Positions 33,146-44,743 are shown, counted from the first letter of the stretch. The stretch is 64,000 nt of DNA from Balanoglossus misakiensis (GCA_040954595.2 CM082586.2:7750001-7814000), one strand, 5' to 3'. Numbers and translations: made by a program. Notes: generated by a model not told the origin, from the sequence alone.

Positions 33146-34482
33146 AGAACGATGGGGAGGGAAGTGTGATTTGTGATACAAACCCAAAAGAACACAGGCC
33201 CGGAAGCCGACCAAGACAGGACCGGCAGGGCATAAGGGAGAGAAGAAACCAATCCCCTGAAAGCCCCCAGCAGGCCCCAGTTAGGAAAACCATCCCTGTA
33301 GTCAGGGAGTCGTCGGGAGACGAGGAATATGTATTACCATCTAAGCGATACAAGCATATTATTCCCCCAGCCGAGAGTGACGAGGGTAAGGTTGAAAATG
33401 TGACTGACATTTTGGATGCATTTGAGGCCCACCTTTTGACAGCGGATGGAGGGCGCCAAACGCAAACTTCGGCAAAACAAAATAGGTCTCAGGTAGGCCG
33501 CCTTATCCAGTCATTGGGGTCCCTGGAAGCAGTGGGGGATACAAATAAAGTTCTGAATATCATTGAAAAGACCCCAAATCTTAAAGCTAGTTCCGTAAGG
33601 AGCTCTCTCTTTTCATTCGGTATGTTTTACAACTTTTGCTCATGCCGCACCCCACCTCTCCTCCCAGGCAAAGCAGATCTGATGCAGACATTAGTCTTGA
33701 AATGGGCTACTAGTTACAGAAAAGAGGTACATCAAAGGTCTGCAGAATTCCAATCACAAGTGGTGCACCAGCTGCCAAATTTAGAGCCTTTGAGAACAGC
33801 AAAACGGCAAGAGATGCATACAAGATTATTGCATCTGCTGGGAAGAAAAGTAAAGTTACCGAACTGGAATTTAAAACTGCAAATGGATGGATACATACTG
33901 GTCTGCATAGCCCTGGATTCTGCCCAAAGATCGGGAGCTCTGCGCAATGTTACAATCCGCGACTTCAATAAAGCGGTTGAAACTGACAACGGTCATGTTG
34001 TTTTGGTTGCAGAACATAAAACGGCCAGCTCCCATGGCGTGGCACGTTTGGTATTTACCAGGCAACTCTACAGAATAACATCGCTTATGATTAGAGACGT
34101 GTTTCTTAAAACACCAGGTGGGAATAAACCCACAAGGAGACTTTTCTCGAATTATTGTGGAGAGCAGCTGAGTAGCTCAACTTTCGCCAAATTCTTGGCT
34201 GATTCCTGGCGTAAATCAGGAGTTTCTAAAAAGAAACTGACAAGTACAATTTGTAGAAAGAGCATGGTTACCATGGTTTTAGACAGCCAGCCCAAGCTAT
34301 CGAAGAAATTGGCTAGCCATATGAGCCACAGGGAGACGACCCAGTCATTCTATTATAGGATTGCTGGAGCTGTGAAGGAAAGTTCCAATGTTATGCAGGA
34401 AACTAGAAAAATTAGAGATGGCTTAACATCAAACAGTAATAAAAAAGCTGAAATTGGTCCATCAGAACCAAAGGAAAATTGA
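33115..34482 (+). CDS. tyrosine recombinase, YR copy C
   Basis: Protein identical to copy B, including the balanced 10-nt/4-nt frameshift segment and the early stop before the HTH tail (tail remnant 34486-34796). Confidence 0.75.
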   Translation: MDGQYTDQELENDGEGSVICDTNPKEHRPGSRPRQDRQGIRERRNQSPESPQQAPVRKTIPVVRESSGDEEYVLPSKRYKHIIPPAESDEGKVENVTDILDAFEAHLLTADGGRQTQTSAKQNRSQVGRLIQSLGSLEAVGDTNKVLNIIEKTPNLKASSVRSSLFSFGMFYNFCSCRTPPLLPGKADLMQTLVLKWATSYRKEVHQRSAEFQSQVVHQLPNLEPLRTAKRQEMHTRLLHLLGRKVKLPNWNLKLQMDGYILVCIALDSAQRSGALRNVTIRDFNKAVETDNGHVVLVAEHKTASSHGVARLVFTRQLYRITSLMIRDVFLKTPGGNKPTRRLFSNYCGEQLSSSTFAKFLADSWRKSGVSKKKLTSTICRKSMVTMVLDSQPKLSKKLASHMSHRETTQSFYYRIAGAVKESSNVMQETRKIRDGLTSNSNKKAEIGPSEPKEN

Positions 34483-35457
34483 ACAGGAGCAAGTACAGCC
34501 AATGGACATTGGGGAGGATGATACACCTATAGATCCTCTGGAAATTGTGGATGCTGAATCCATATATGCACCCTCCACTACCGAGCAGTCACACGTCTTC
34601 TCTGGAAGACGAAGCTTTTCAAGCGAGCAAGTTGAAATGATAGAACTAAGATTTAAAAAAACATCATTGAGAAAAGTATTACTGCTGCCCAGGTTAGGCC
34701 AATAATGGAGAATGACCAAGATTTTTAGGGCAGTTTCCACGGCTATACGGTCAAGCAAATTGTAGACAGAATCCGGTGTAGTTTTAGAAAAAAGTAAGAG
34801 TAAACCGCTATTCAAGGCACTCATTTCCTGGTGTAGTTTTAGAAAAAAGTAAAGTTAGTTATATACCAGAAAGCAAAAAAAACACATACTGGCATGACAC
34901 ATGCATGCACAAACATGTTCTTTGTTATGGTTAATTTGTTTTGTTATTACTGTTTAAAAAGAAGACAAGAAGACTGTTGAAGATAAGAAGAGGAAGAAGA
35001 GTGTTATTTGTTATTAAAAAAAGGCACAGAGAAATAAAATAAGTGTGTCTAATTGGTGTCTCAAATGCTATGTCTGATATATGAAAAATGTACCGTAGAC
35101 ATGCATTTGATATCCCAGTTGAAACACACATTTTCAGCTACGGAGAGGAGAGTATAAACACATATTGGAACCCTCAAAAGGTGGAAATTCAAGAAGGAAG
35201 AGGTAAAGAACAGCAATAAGGTGAGTTAAATTTGTGTTTTATTAGTGTAAACATTGCTTTATTAGTACCACTCTGGTTTTCTTATTTTTTCAGCAATGAA
35301 GATCACATAGCTTCACCATTTCTTTGTATCTGCTTCTAGTCATAACATTTCTAATTCTTCTTCAGGAGTCACATATACAAATGTGACTACCAGCACAACA
35401 CATCGACCAATATTCCCCAAACCAACTGGCCCCAATGTTTGCAGCACGAAGAACTGG
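33137..35457 (+). mobile_element. Crypton-like YR element, copy C
   Basis: Near-identical to copy B, shifted by 5,196; flanking repeats at 33137-33145 and 35449-35457. Confidence 0.75.
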
Positions 35458-35561
35458 TGGAAAAAATAATGAAGGAAACCGAAATGAAACGTATACAGAA
35501 AAACATTACTGAAACCAAACTTGATGAAATATCAATGTTGTCTGCAAAACTCTTCTTGGAG
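35449..35561 (+). pseudogene. PIF1 helicase Walker B exon, unit 4
   Basis: Identical to unit 3. Confidence 0.75.
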
Positions 35562-35885
35562 GTAAGAAACTCTGAACGAAAAATAACATGTGGTTCACTG
35601 AGTTTTACAAACTGAAATTTTTAATTGCCAATGTAAAACATTTCAAGCAAACGTCAATACTTTTCTTGCATCAGATTTTTGATCCTTGATACAACACACC
35701 CCAAGAAAGATGTAAAGAAGAAGTGTTAGTTGAATCTTCGTCAAGGCGTAACAAGAAAGGGTTTCCGAGGAAGAGTGTTGAAAGTGAAAGACAACTGAAA
35801 AGGGTGGAAAAAGGCAAAGCAAGTTTGCCCTGGGGAGGGATGTTCTGCCTCCGTCGTCTAATCCACATGCACAACTAAGAAATGC

Positions 35886-36218
35886 ATGCCCTCATCAAGG
35901 AGAAAGAGGTTGCAACAAAAACACAAGGGGGTAGGTTTTCACAGAGAGTGCCTGTACGATATTGCAATGGCATTGTCATGTGGATTGACAGACAACTCCC
36001 TTGACTTTGAGTTTGCACGGATTCTAGAAGCCACCTCTACAAGAACGCAATTACAGAATCAGTGGAGGAATGAAGGAAGAGAGCTGCGAAAAAAGAAAGG
36101 TCCAAAAGCCACAGTGAAGAAAGTGGTGACATCCAAACAAGGATTTATAAAACCCAATCACCAACTTCAGAAACTTCAGACTAGGAAAGTGAAGAAACTG
36201 TTGGCGTTAACCAGATAA
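35886..36218 (+). other. conserved unknown frame, unit 4
   Basis: Identical to unit 3. Confidence 0.4.
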
Positions 36219-36504
36219 TTGTTAAACTTGAGGATCTGGGGATCTGTTATGGAATAACCTTCCAATTGATGTTCACTTCTCTGATAGCCTTCTCTCATTA
36301 TGCATATTGCCAGAAGGCCAAATTTTCCAATATGAGGTTCAGCATATGAAAAGTTATTTTCAATTTTTAACTCCACGAATGTTCCCCTTTTAGAAGTTTT
36401 GGAAGATCATCTTATCAACAAGTTCAAAACGAGTATGTAATACCTGAAATCGAAAATACTTTGAAAACATAACAGAGAGAGGTATTTGAATCGCTACATG
36501 GAAA

Positions 36505-36723
36505 TCACATCAAAAGAAAACAATCGGTGACGGTAGATGTGACTGTCCCAGATACAATGTTAAGTATAGCTCATATTCAATGACGTATTCTGTGTCAAAG
36601 AAAGTTGTTGATTTTTCAGTTGTACAAGTGAGTGAGGTTTCTTCATCTGTTGCCATGGAGAAAGAAGGCTTCCAGCGAGTCGTGGAAAATATGGCTGCCT
36701 ATGGTGTTGAACCCAGCACAGTC
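36505..36723 (+). pseudogene. Kolobok-like DDE fragment, unit 4
   Basis: Identical to unit 3; the following 84-codon frame ends at 36886. Confidence 0.5.
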
Positions 36724-36930
36724 GCTATTAACAGAAGTGTTTGAATTACAAGGGAGGGATGCAGGAGAATGTGTTAGCCAGTTAGGAAACGCCATATTAG
36801 ACATAAATAACCCCATGAACTGGCTATTATGGACCATCCATGAAAATATAAAATGTGATTATGACCCGAGGACAGCATTTGTATGAGGTTGGGATCTTGT
36901 CTACCTCTTAGACATCTCTGCTGCAGTGAG

Positions 36931-37101
36931 AGGCAAATGAAGAAAAAGAAGTTAATTAAGCCCACCGCGGAAAGGACCAGGGGTGGTGTCAAGAAATTAA
37001 TCACCGATTCAGTACACATTGGTCAAAACGTATTAAATCTTGGCTAGGCAGGAACAGGCAAAACCCATTTATTTAAGAAAATCTTAAAGCTGCACAGTTG
37101 A
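36931..37101 (+). pseudogene. PIF1 helicase Walker A exon, unit 4
   Basis: Identical to unit 3, with the TAG in the P-loop (37042-37065). Confidence 0.7.
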
Positions 37102-37267
37102 TGGCAAATACCATTTTGGGTATATTTGTATAATCCTTTAACATGAAAATAATTGCCCTACCCATGGACTCGGGTCAAATTTACTCCTATAACGATATAA
37201 GCTTCATAGAAAAAGTCTGATGGTAAACAACATGTTTACATGAACCGCCGATACTACACGGAAACTG

Positions 37268-37364
37268 TGACGTCACAATCACGAGACCAGACGCGATGTA
37301 GCGTGAATTGGAGACGTGAGGAAGTGGCTTCATTCACGCACATGTGCATGCTGTCAACATGGAG
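37268..37364 (+). promoter_or_regulatory. CRE site and ATG-bearing first exon, unit 4
   Basis: TGACGTCA at 37268-37275; ATGGAG at 37359-37364 with donor GTGAGT. Confidence 0.5.
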
Positions 37365-37646
37365 GTGAGTGTTCATGAATAAACATGAAAAAGTTTAATA
37401 CTATACGTATCTTTTGTTTACTCTTAGGATATCCAGTTTCAGTGTGATCTCTCTTTTTTTCGTTTTATAAGACTGGTTGTCGTAAGCGTCGGCATATTTT
37501 GGTGATTGGAAGAACAACTTGACGATAAAAATCGTTGATACACGTGTACATTATTAGCTAGATGCATGTCTGCGGATTTCTAACACTGGGAACTGTAATC
37601 GTTTGGTCTGTATTCGTAATAGAAAAGTGTTCTTTTTAGCTTTCGG

Positions 37647-37859
37647 ATGGTTTACGAACAAGTCCGCTTTGCATTTGTTCATGAAAATATCAACAATGGT
37701 ATCGTGTTGACAAAATCACGACGGGCCGGGAGGGATTGTATATATTACTGTGAATTACATGCATGTCAAAACATATATACAAATTGCACCTCTACCGACA
37801 TGATGTATTGGTATAAGGATATTTGTGCCATGAAAGTTACGAAACCAAGACATAAATGA
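37647..37859 (+). CDS. small unknown protein frame (MVYEQVRF type), unit 4
   Basis: Same 70 codons as in unit 3; one silent C/T change near 37807. Confidence 0.3.
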   Translation: MVYEQVRFAFVHENINNGIVLTKSRRAGRDCIYYCELHACQNIYTNCTSTDMMYWYKDICAMKVTKPRHK

Positions 37860-38057
37860 TATTTTTGGCGAATTTCGACGCCCAAGTAACAAAAATATAT
37901 ACCTAAGGAATAATATGTTTTCAGGACATGTTTTATGTATATCAAAACAAAAGCTTATGTACTAATGCTAGTGCAGGGCCTGAGTGTAGGGTTTGGTTTT
38001 ATTTTCAAAATAACAGGAAATTAGTAATTATATGTGTACAATTTGCTTGTTTTTCAG

Positions 38058-38210
38058 ACGAGTTCTGACGCGGACTATAGTCCAAGTCAGGAAAGGTCCT
38101 GCATTCAAAGAGGTAAAAAAAAGGTCGTGGTCGTGGACGAGGAAGAGGTAGAGGAAGTCAGAGAGGACCAGAATTTGGAGGAGAAATTGTGCCAGAAGAA
38201 AGAAATATAA
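38058..38210 (+). other. acidic / RG-rich exon, unit 4
   Basis: As in unit 2 but six bases shorter in the GACGAG run. Confidence 0.3.
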
Positions 38211-38217
38211 GACTTAG

Positions 38218-38335
38218 AGTGAGGGAAAGGGGCTGACGGCCACTACTGGCATTGCGGCAAGTCTCCTACCTAGCAGGAAAACCATCCACCTTTTCATTGC
38301 ATTGATGGACGGTCAATACACCGATCAAGAACTGG
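38218..38335 (+). pseudogene. PIF1 helicase motif Ib exon, unit 4
   Basis: Same reading as unit 2; ends at AAGAACTGG 38327-38335. The matching right half after the YR copy is missing because the array ends. Confidence 0.7.
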
Positions 38336-39458
38336 AGAACGATGGGGAGGGAACTGTGATTTGTGATACAAAACCAAAAGAACACAGGCCCGGAAGCCGA
38401 ACAAGACAGGACCGGCAGGGCATAAGGGAGAGAAGAAACCAATCCCCTGAAAGCCCCCAGCAGGCCCCAGTTAGGGAAATCATCCCTGTAATCAGGGAGT
38501 CGTCTGAAGACGAGGATTATATACTACCACCTAAGCGATACAAGCGTATTATTCCCCCAGCCGAGAGTGACGAGGGTAAGGTTGAAAATGTCACTGACAT
38601 TTTGGATTCATTTGAGGCCCACCTTTTGACAGCAGATAGAGGGCGCCGAACGCAAACTTCGGCAAAACAAAACAGGTCACAAGTAGGCAGCCAGTCATTG
38701 GGGTCCCTGGAAGCAGTGGGGGATAGAAATAAAGTTCTGAATTTCATTGAAAAGACCCCAAATCTTAAAGCTAGTTCTGTAAGGAGCTATCTCTTTTCAT
38801 TCGGTATGTTTTACAACTTTTGCTCATGCCGCACCCCACCTCTCCTCCCAGGCAAAGCAGATCTGATGCAGAGATTAGTCTTGAAATGGGCTACTAGTTA
38901 CAGAAAAGAGGTACATCAAAGGTCTGCAGAATTCCAATCACAAGTGGTGCACCAGGTGATAACTGCTGCCAAATTTAGAGCCTTTGAGAACAGCAAAACG
39001 GCAAGACATGCATACAAGATTAATGCATCTGCTGGGAAGAAAAGCAAAGTTACCGAACTGGAATTTAAAACTGCAAATGGATACATACTGGTCTGCATAG
39101 CCCTGGATTCTGCCCAAAGATCGGGAGCTCTGCGCAATGTTACAATCCGCGACTTCAATAAAGCAGTTGAAACTGACAACGGTCATGTTGTTTTGGTTGC
39201 AGAACATAAAACGGCCAGCTCCCATGGCGTGGCACGTTTGGTATTTACCAGGCAACTCTACAGAATAACATCGCTTATGATTAGAGACGTGTTTCCTAAA
39301 ACACCAGGTGGGAATAAACCCACAAGGAGACTTTTCTCGAATTATTGTGGAGAGCAGCTGAGTAGCTCTACTTTCGCCAAATTCTTGGCTGATTCCTGGC
39401 GGAAATCAGGAGTTTCAAAAAAGAAACTGACAAGTACTATTTGTCGAAAGAGTATGGT

Positions 39459-40386
39459 AGAAGAATAGAAGAATAGTTTTATTGCGTTCCAAGGCCTCCG
39501 GCCCATATGCAAGGGGGTTACAAAAATTTAACATAGAAAGACAGCAAAATAAAGTACAGCTGTACATGACCATTAAACAGTTTAAATTCTGTCTCTTGAA
39601 AAAAGTGAGAGAGATATCTTTCTCTGCTTAAACGCTTTGCTTGTGAAAATACAGAGGTTGAGAAGCTCATCATTGCTAGACGTGTTCATAAGTCGTACAA
39701 ATTTGTGAAAAGTTGGATGCTCAAAGTAGACATGTGATAAATACTGTTTTCTGAGGTCTGTGTAAGCAGAGCATTCAAGGAGAAAATGGTATTCATCTTC
39801 TACTGCTCCTTTTGTACAAAACTTACATAGACGATCTGGTACATCTATATTATGCCTTCTCCCCTCCTCAATAGCAAGGGGCAGGGTAGAACAGCGAAAA
39901 CAGGTGAACAGTTGTAAGACATTGCGACTACATGGTAACCTAAGATACTTCTCAGGTTCGAGCATGCTTTTAAATTGCATGTATGTACGGAGTTTAGGTT
40001 TCAAAGATATTTTACTGTTCCAAAGTTGTTTAAAGATATCTGAAAGCCTAGAATCAAAAAGTGACAAAAATTGCTGTTTGTTTCCTATTTCTTGGGCAAG
40101 CCAGGCATAACCGAAACCATAAGAAAATAAAACATTCTTTATAGATGTTGCCCACGTGTGGCGACCCAAGCCATCAAGATTACATAACATGATGTATGCT
40201 TGTCTTGGAAGTCGGTTTGGAGGCATTTCAAGTAATTTTATCCAATAGCGAATGCAACGCTTTATAGTGTAAAAATGAACAGGAAAACGACCGCATTCAC
40301 CCAATACTGCTTCATTTGTTGTATTGCCCGGTACACCTAAAAATTTTCTACACCATTTTCTGTGTACCTTCTCCAGAGCATCGTAC
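39459..40386 (-). mobile_element. 5'-truncated non-LTR retrotransposon (LINE)
   Basis: Flanked by the 12-bp duplication AAAGAGTATGGT at 39447-39458 and 40387-40398. On the minus strand it starts inside the ORF and ends in a short-period 3' tail, CTATTCTTCTATTCTTCT, as in CR1/L2-like elements. Only the 3' end of the ORF remains. Confidence 0.88.
39582..40386 (-). pseudogene. C-terminal part of a LINE reverse-transcriptase polyprotein
   Basis: Open for about 267 codons: YDALEKVHRKWCRKFLGVPG, FPVHFYTIKRCIRYWIKL, then the zinc-knuckle-like CKFCTKGAVEDEYHFLLECS. This region follows the RT domain in many invertebrate LINEs. Palm-domain motifs are absent because of 5' truncation; there is no start codon of its own. 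Confidence 0.8.
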
Positions 40387-41208
40387 AAAGAGTATGGTCA
40401 CCATGGTTTTAGACAGCCAGCCCGAGCTATCGAAGAAACTGGCTAGCCATATGAGCCACAGGGAGACGACCCAGTCATCCTACTATAGGATTGCTGGGGC
40501 TGTGAAGGAAAGTTCCAATGTTATGCAGGAAACTAGAAAAATTAGAGATGGCTAAACATCAAACAGTAATAAAAAAGCTGAAATTGGTCCATCATAACCA
40601 AAGGAAATTGAACAGGAGCAAGTAGAGCCAATGGACATTGGGGAGGATGATACACCTATAGATCCTCTGGAAATTGTGGATGCTGAATCCATATATGCAC
40701 CCTCCACTACCGAGCAGTCACACGTCTTCTCTGGAAGACGAAGCTTTTCAAGCGAGCAAGTTAAAATGATAGAAGTAAGATTTAGAAAAAATATCTTGGA
40801 GAAAAGTGTAACTGCTGCCCAGGTTAGGCCAGTAATGGAGAATGACCAAGATTTTAAGGGCAGTTTCCACGGCTATACGGTCAAGCAAATTGTAGACAGA
40901 ATCCGGTGTAGTTTTAGAAAAAAATAAGAGTAAACCGCTATTCAAGGCACTCATTTCCCGGTGTAGTTTTAGAAAAACGTAAAGTTAGTTATATACCAGA
41001 AAGCAAAAAAAAAACATACTGGCATGACACATGCAAAAATACATTCACAAACATACTGAACACACAATCATATGCACAAAACATACTTACACACACTGAC
41101 ATTACACATGCATGCACAAACATGTTCTTTGTTATGGTTAATTTGTTTTGTATTTACTGTTTAAAAAGAAGACAAGAAGACTGTTGAAAATAAGAAGAAA
41201 AAGAAGAC

Positions 41209-42870
41209 TCAATAGCTACTAACATTACTGTACATGCATGTAATAACTTTATAAAAATGTCTGTAGTATCCAATCATGTTCTTAACAGTCTCTGAAAATA
41301 ACAAGCTTTAAATGACATGTTTTCTTACTTTCCTAATTTTTTACCTATGACACCCTGTTTTCTACAGTGTAAAGGCTATGGGGCATAACCATTTTGTTTC
41401 ATAATTATATTTTTATAACTCCTTGTCTACATTTTTTAAATTTTAAGGTACCCCAGAATGGAGAATTTAAATGTCTACTATTTCTGAAAAAATCAGTACC
41501 AAAGCTCCTTTATTATACATCTTATGATAGATCTCAAATATTATAATTTGGCCGATTCTTTAACATACATGAAAACATAAGAATCACATATCTTACTTAT
41601 TAGCTGGTTTGGTATTAATATTTGGACTGTGTATAATTATAGTCAGTGAAGTGCCTTCCCTACAGTGCATTGCAGTAAGAATTGGCAGGGCCAGAACATT
41701 TGCATCATCACGAGACCCAGCAGGTAACGAGCCGGTCCGCCTTGACAGTTACAACACAACGTCTCAGAGAAATCCTCCTGATGAAACTTAAACATTCACA
41801 TCCGAATTTAGATTTGTTTCAGTTATTTCATACATTTCCTATTATATTGATTTAGAGGAAAGTTTTAGAGGAAATTTCTTTTTATGAACAAATGAAATCT
41901 ACCCTACCACTGATGTCATAAAACATTAAAAGTAATTTACCACTGGATTTCTAATATCACAGCATAATTGATTATTACTACTTAAAGGGTGTTGATTGTG
42001 ATCACTTCAGGTACTTGAGAGTGTGTTCTTTTTTATCCCCATTTGCGTCAAACCCGTAAAAATAAAATAACGAAAAAATTCATTTTGATATGAAGTATTC
42101 AGTCAGTTCTGATGTAAGCAGGTTTCAATACTTGCCACATAGGTGTAGTGACAGTTTCTCTACTACCATTAGTTTTAGTTTTTGAGATATGCTAAACATT
42201 TGTTTTCCCAGTAAAGGAAGGCATTTTATATTTCATTATGGATTTATGGTCTAATCTTTTCAATATAAATACATGTTGAGAACTTGTGTGACATCAACTT
42301 TAAAGATACTTCATGTGGAATGTATAGTGACAATGCTTATTTGTACCAAACAATCATGGCACAGCAAGATTGCTCTACTTTTCAATTACAATGTAGACTT
42401 ATAAAAAGAAAATTAAATTCAACATTGACAAAAAGTAAGTTAGTTTTTCATCAACAAAAGGAAGAAAAAATATTCTTTCTGACACAAGTTTCAATGTTCA
42501 ATGTAAATAAAACTGATAAAAGAGTATTTTTGATATCTGCACTTCACAGTGTATATTGTAGTGCTGACTAAGTAAATAAAATAAAAATGTACATATTGAT
42601 AAAGCTAAATATCTACACAGGAAAATAGTTAAACCCAATGTCCAAACTTTGATTGTCATACTCTTTCTGACAGATTTTGTTAATGCTCAGTATATTGTGA
42701 GGAGCAAATAGTTGGAACACCATGTTAAATTGAGTATGTGTCATTACAGTAACTTTAAACTATTTTTGTTTTGTAGCTACTCCATTTTCTTGTTCAAATT
42801 CCCGAATCATGATCTAATGCCCAGCATTTAGTTTATCGACACAACATATATTGTCTAGTCTGAACAAAAA
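41209..42870. other. AT-rich stretch, no gene recognised
   Basis: A 95-codon frame at 42284-42571 (start GTG) has no known motif and low-complexity Lys/Ser content. Nothing else stands out. Confidence 0.45.
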
Positions 42871-43700
42871 TACAAAGGTACAGCTAATGTCCCTCTAGAG
42901 TACTTTTATCCTGAATGCTGCTGTAGCTTACTTCATTCATTTTAGTGTTTACTTTTTTTTATTCTTTAGATTGTTTTTGACAGTATCTGTAAACAGGCCT
43001 CTCCTCCTTTGGTTTACTAATAAGATAACAGTTAGCCACAACTGAGCTACAGTACACACAGCAGGATGCTTAAATTGACCTTGATGAAAACTTATAAGCC
43101 GAATTGCAAACATATATATCAGTGTGACACTCCAGTATACACTCCAGCTATTTTTAGTCACTAGGTAATTTACACATCATAATTTTCCCGCATTTTATGT
43201 AAATCACCCCGACTTGTCAGTCTTACGTAACACCTACCATACATTCAAAATCCCTATCAGTTCCACTTTGGCTCTCGGCAAGTGAGTACAGTGTTCCTTT
43301 ACCTCCTATTCATCTTTGCGTATTTTAGTTTAAACCTCTTATTTCACACCATTTTTTATATCATTTATTTGTTACTTTTACACTTTTGTCTCGTTTATTT
43401 CAGTTTTTACCCTGATGAAGTGGGATTAATCCCACAAAACGTCGGGAAAAAAATTAGTTTGTATTGAAGAACATTATGTCCAAGAGTTGGTGCCTCTTGA
43501 CCACTTCATTCTATATTATCAGTGTGACTGGGTATATTAGCATGCTGTTTGAGTAGACAAGAAATTTATTGCATTTGACAAACAGAACAAACATACCGGG
43601 TACAAAGATACGGCTAATGTCCCTTTTAGTATTCTTATCTAAGATGTCGGCTGTAGTTAATGTTTTAGTGTTTACCTTTTTATAGGCTGTATCTAAAACA
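42870..43700. repeat. diverged direct repeats flanking a 0.6-kb insert
   Basis: 42874-42985 (CAAAGGTACAGCTAATGTCC, later TTTTAGTGTTTAC) is echoed at 43603-43695 (CAAAGATACGGCTAATGTCC, TTTTAGTGTTTAC). The right copy leads into a MULE exon, the left one does not. The insert holds the hammerhead-like motif. Confidence 0.55.
43404..43451 (+). ncRNA. degenerate hammerhead-like motif
   Basis: CTGATGA (43412-43418), then the 16-nt palindrome GTGGGATTAATCCCAC (43420-43435) as stem II, AAAA (43436-43439) where GAAA is expected, the palindrome ACGT (43439-43442), C (43443), then GGGAAAAA. Stem I forms between TTTTTACC (43404-43411) and GGGAAAAA (43444-43451) with one A-G mismatch. The architecture parallels the motif at 8401, with the same extra A after CTGATGA. 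Loss of the core G predicts inactivity. Confidence 0.4.
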
Positions 43701-44743
43701 TGGACTGGATTTCAAATTTTTATTTCTCACTTGGAAATGAATCCCAGTCTACAAGTCTAGTCCCAGTTCACAATTATGAATTGCCATTATCTATCTATAA
43801 GGGGACTCCAAGCCTTTGGGACCGATGGTGAACAAAATATCTTTGAAAGTTTCCAGATATGCTTTCCAGAGGCATATCACCTTGTGATATTCACATGAAG
43901 GACAATGTAAAATCAAAACTTTGCAACCTTGGTATACAAGGTGATATTGCCAAGGGATACATGAAAGATATATTTGGTCAAACAGTAGACAGAAAGAAGG
44001 AGAAGGGACTAGTTGATTCGATTTCAACTGATGAATTTGATGATAAACTGACCAGTATAGAAATGGAATGGACTGAGAGCCATCTTAAGGGCCACGGCTT
44101 TTATTACTACTTTGTAGTAAACAAAGCTGATCTGATAAGATGCACAATGACAGCAGATATCCGTACCATGTGTGGACTTGGCTTTCCACCTAAAATGTAT
44201 AATCAAAATGCCAATGAATCAATTAACAGCATGATTAAGAGAGACAATGAGTGGCAGAAAAATGCGTAATATTGTTCATCGCCAGCAAGAACAAATCAAA
44301 CTAGCAGTGATTGGAAGAGGAGAATATACAGTATTGCCAGAATACAAAAGTTATACTTTGGCAGAAAGTGACTTTTGTAAGATGTCAGCACCCCAGAGGG
44401 AGATTTAACAAAGCACCAATCATAGACAACTTGCCACCTAATGAACCGACTCGCAATCATCATGAATTAGGTGTAAAACCTGAAAATTGCGAATTAACAT
44501 CAGTGTCACAAGCTTATGAGAGCAGCAGAACTTGTGTCCTCAGAGTCTAATACATGTATTAGTGAAGCACCAGGAACATCAAACTCTCCAAGTGCCTGGT
44601 TTGTAATCAGTAGTCGTGGTTTACTTAATCCCCATCTTGTCCGAGAAGGCACATCTGGTGCACAGTTTATTTGTGATAGTCAGTGTACGAGATATAGCAC
44701 CTACAAAATTTGTCCCCACACACTGGCTGTTGCCTTAATTTAG
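43687..44743 (+). pseudogene. MULE (Mutator-like) transposase with SWIM finger, pseudogene
   Basis: After a TTTTTATAG acceptor: AVSKTWTGFQIFISHLEMNP, then LQAFGTDGEQNIFESFQ (Asp box), a frame change, and CDIHMKDNVKSKLCNLGI. Further on come NANESINSMIKR (glutamate box) and FICDSQCTRYSTYKICPHTL, a SWIM C-x(n)-C-x-H finger at the C-terminus. Known role: DDE transposase. At least three frame changes and internal stops; dead. Confidence 0.75.

Larger units (their letters stand above)
27320..37806. repeat. near-identical 5,196-bp tandem duplication inside the array
   Basis: 27320-32515 and 32516-37711 match at an offset of exactly 5,196, and the match runs on to 37806, where a C/T difference appears (GATGTACTGG versus GATGTATTGG). 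All open frames in the two copies are the same. To the left, identity ends where 27302-27319 holds an 18-base stretch (AGAGCCGAATACC...) missing from the next unit. Confidence 0.92.
38336..40927 (+). pseudogene. tyrosine recombinase, YR copy D, split by a LINE
   Basis: Open from the PIF1 junction to CRKSMV (39458), then interrupted by 928 bp of LINE and resumed at 40391 with SMVTMVLDSQPELSKKLASH and HRETTQSSYYRI. It retains the ancestral segment VITAAKFRAFENSKTARHA and lacks three residues at SQVGSQSLG. A TAA follows IRDG (40552-40554). The C-terminal tail (40631-40927) is open: IDPLEIVDAESIYAPST, RRSFSSEQVKMIEVRFRKN and GYTVKQIVDRIRCSFRKK, reminiscent of a homeodomain/Myb-like HTH. Without the LINE and one stop this would be the most complete YR protein of the array. 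Confidence 0.75.
18820..41208. repeat. tandem array of a composite PIF1 / DDE / YR unit
   Basis: Using the landmark GGAGTCACATATACAAATG as reference, units begin at 18872, 24549, 30169 and 35365, giving spacings of 5,677, 5,620 and 5,196 bp. Order inside a unit: PIF1 Walker B exon, conserved unknown frame, Kolobok-like DDE fragment, PIF1 Walker A exon, CRE-bearing first exon, small unknown frame, acidic/RG exon, PIF1 motif Ib, YR element. The array opens with an orphan YR right end and closes at about 41208 inside the last YR copy. An isolated partial unit lies at 15900-16700. Confidence 0.92.

Noticed and set aside
38336-40927. DIRS-type retroelement instead of a Crypton-like element
   Set aside because: DIRS elements need a reverse transcriptase with the YR; the only RT-related sequence is an antisense LINE with its own target duplication.
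18820-41208. CRISPR-like or satellite array
   Set aside because: Units are 5 kb and contain introns and several gene pieces; there are no short spacers.
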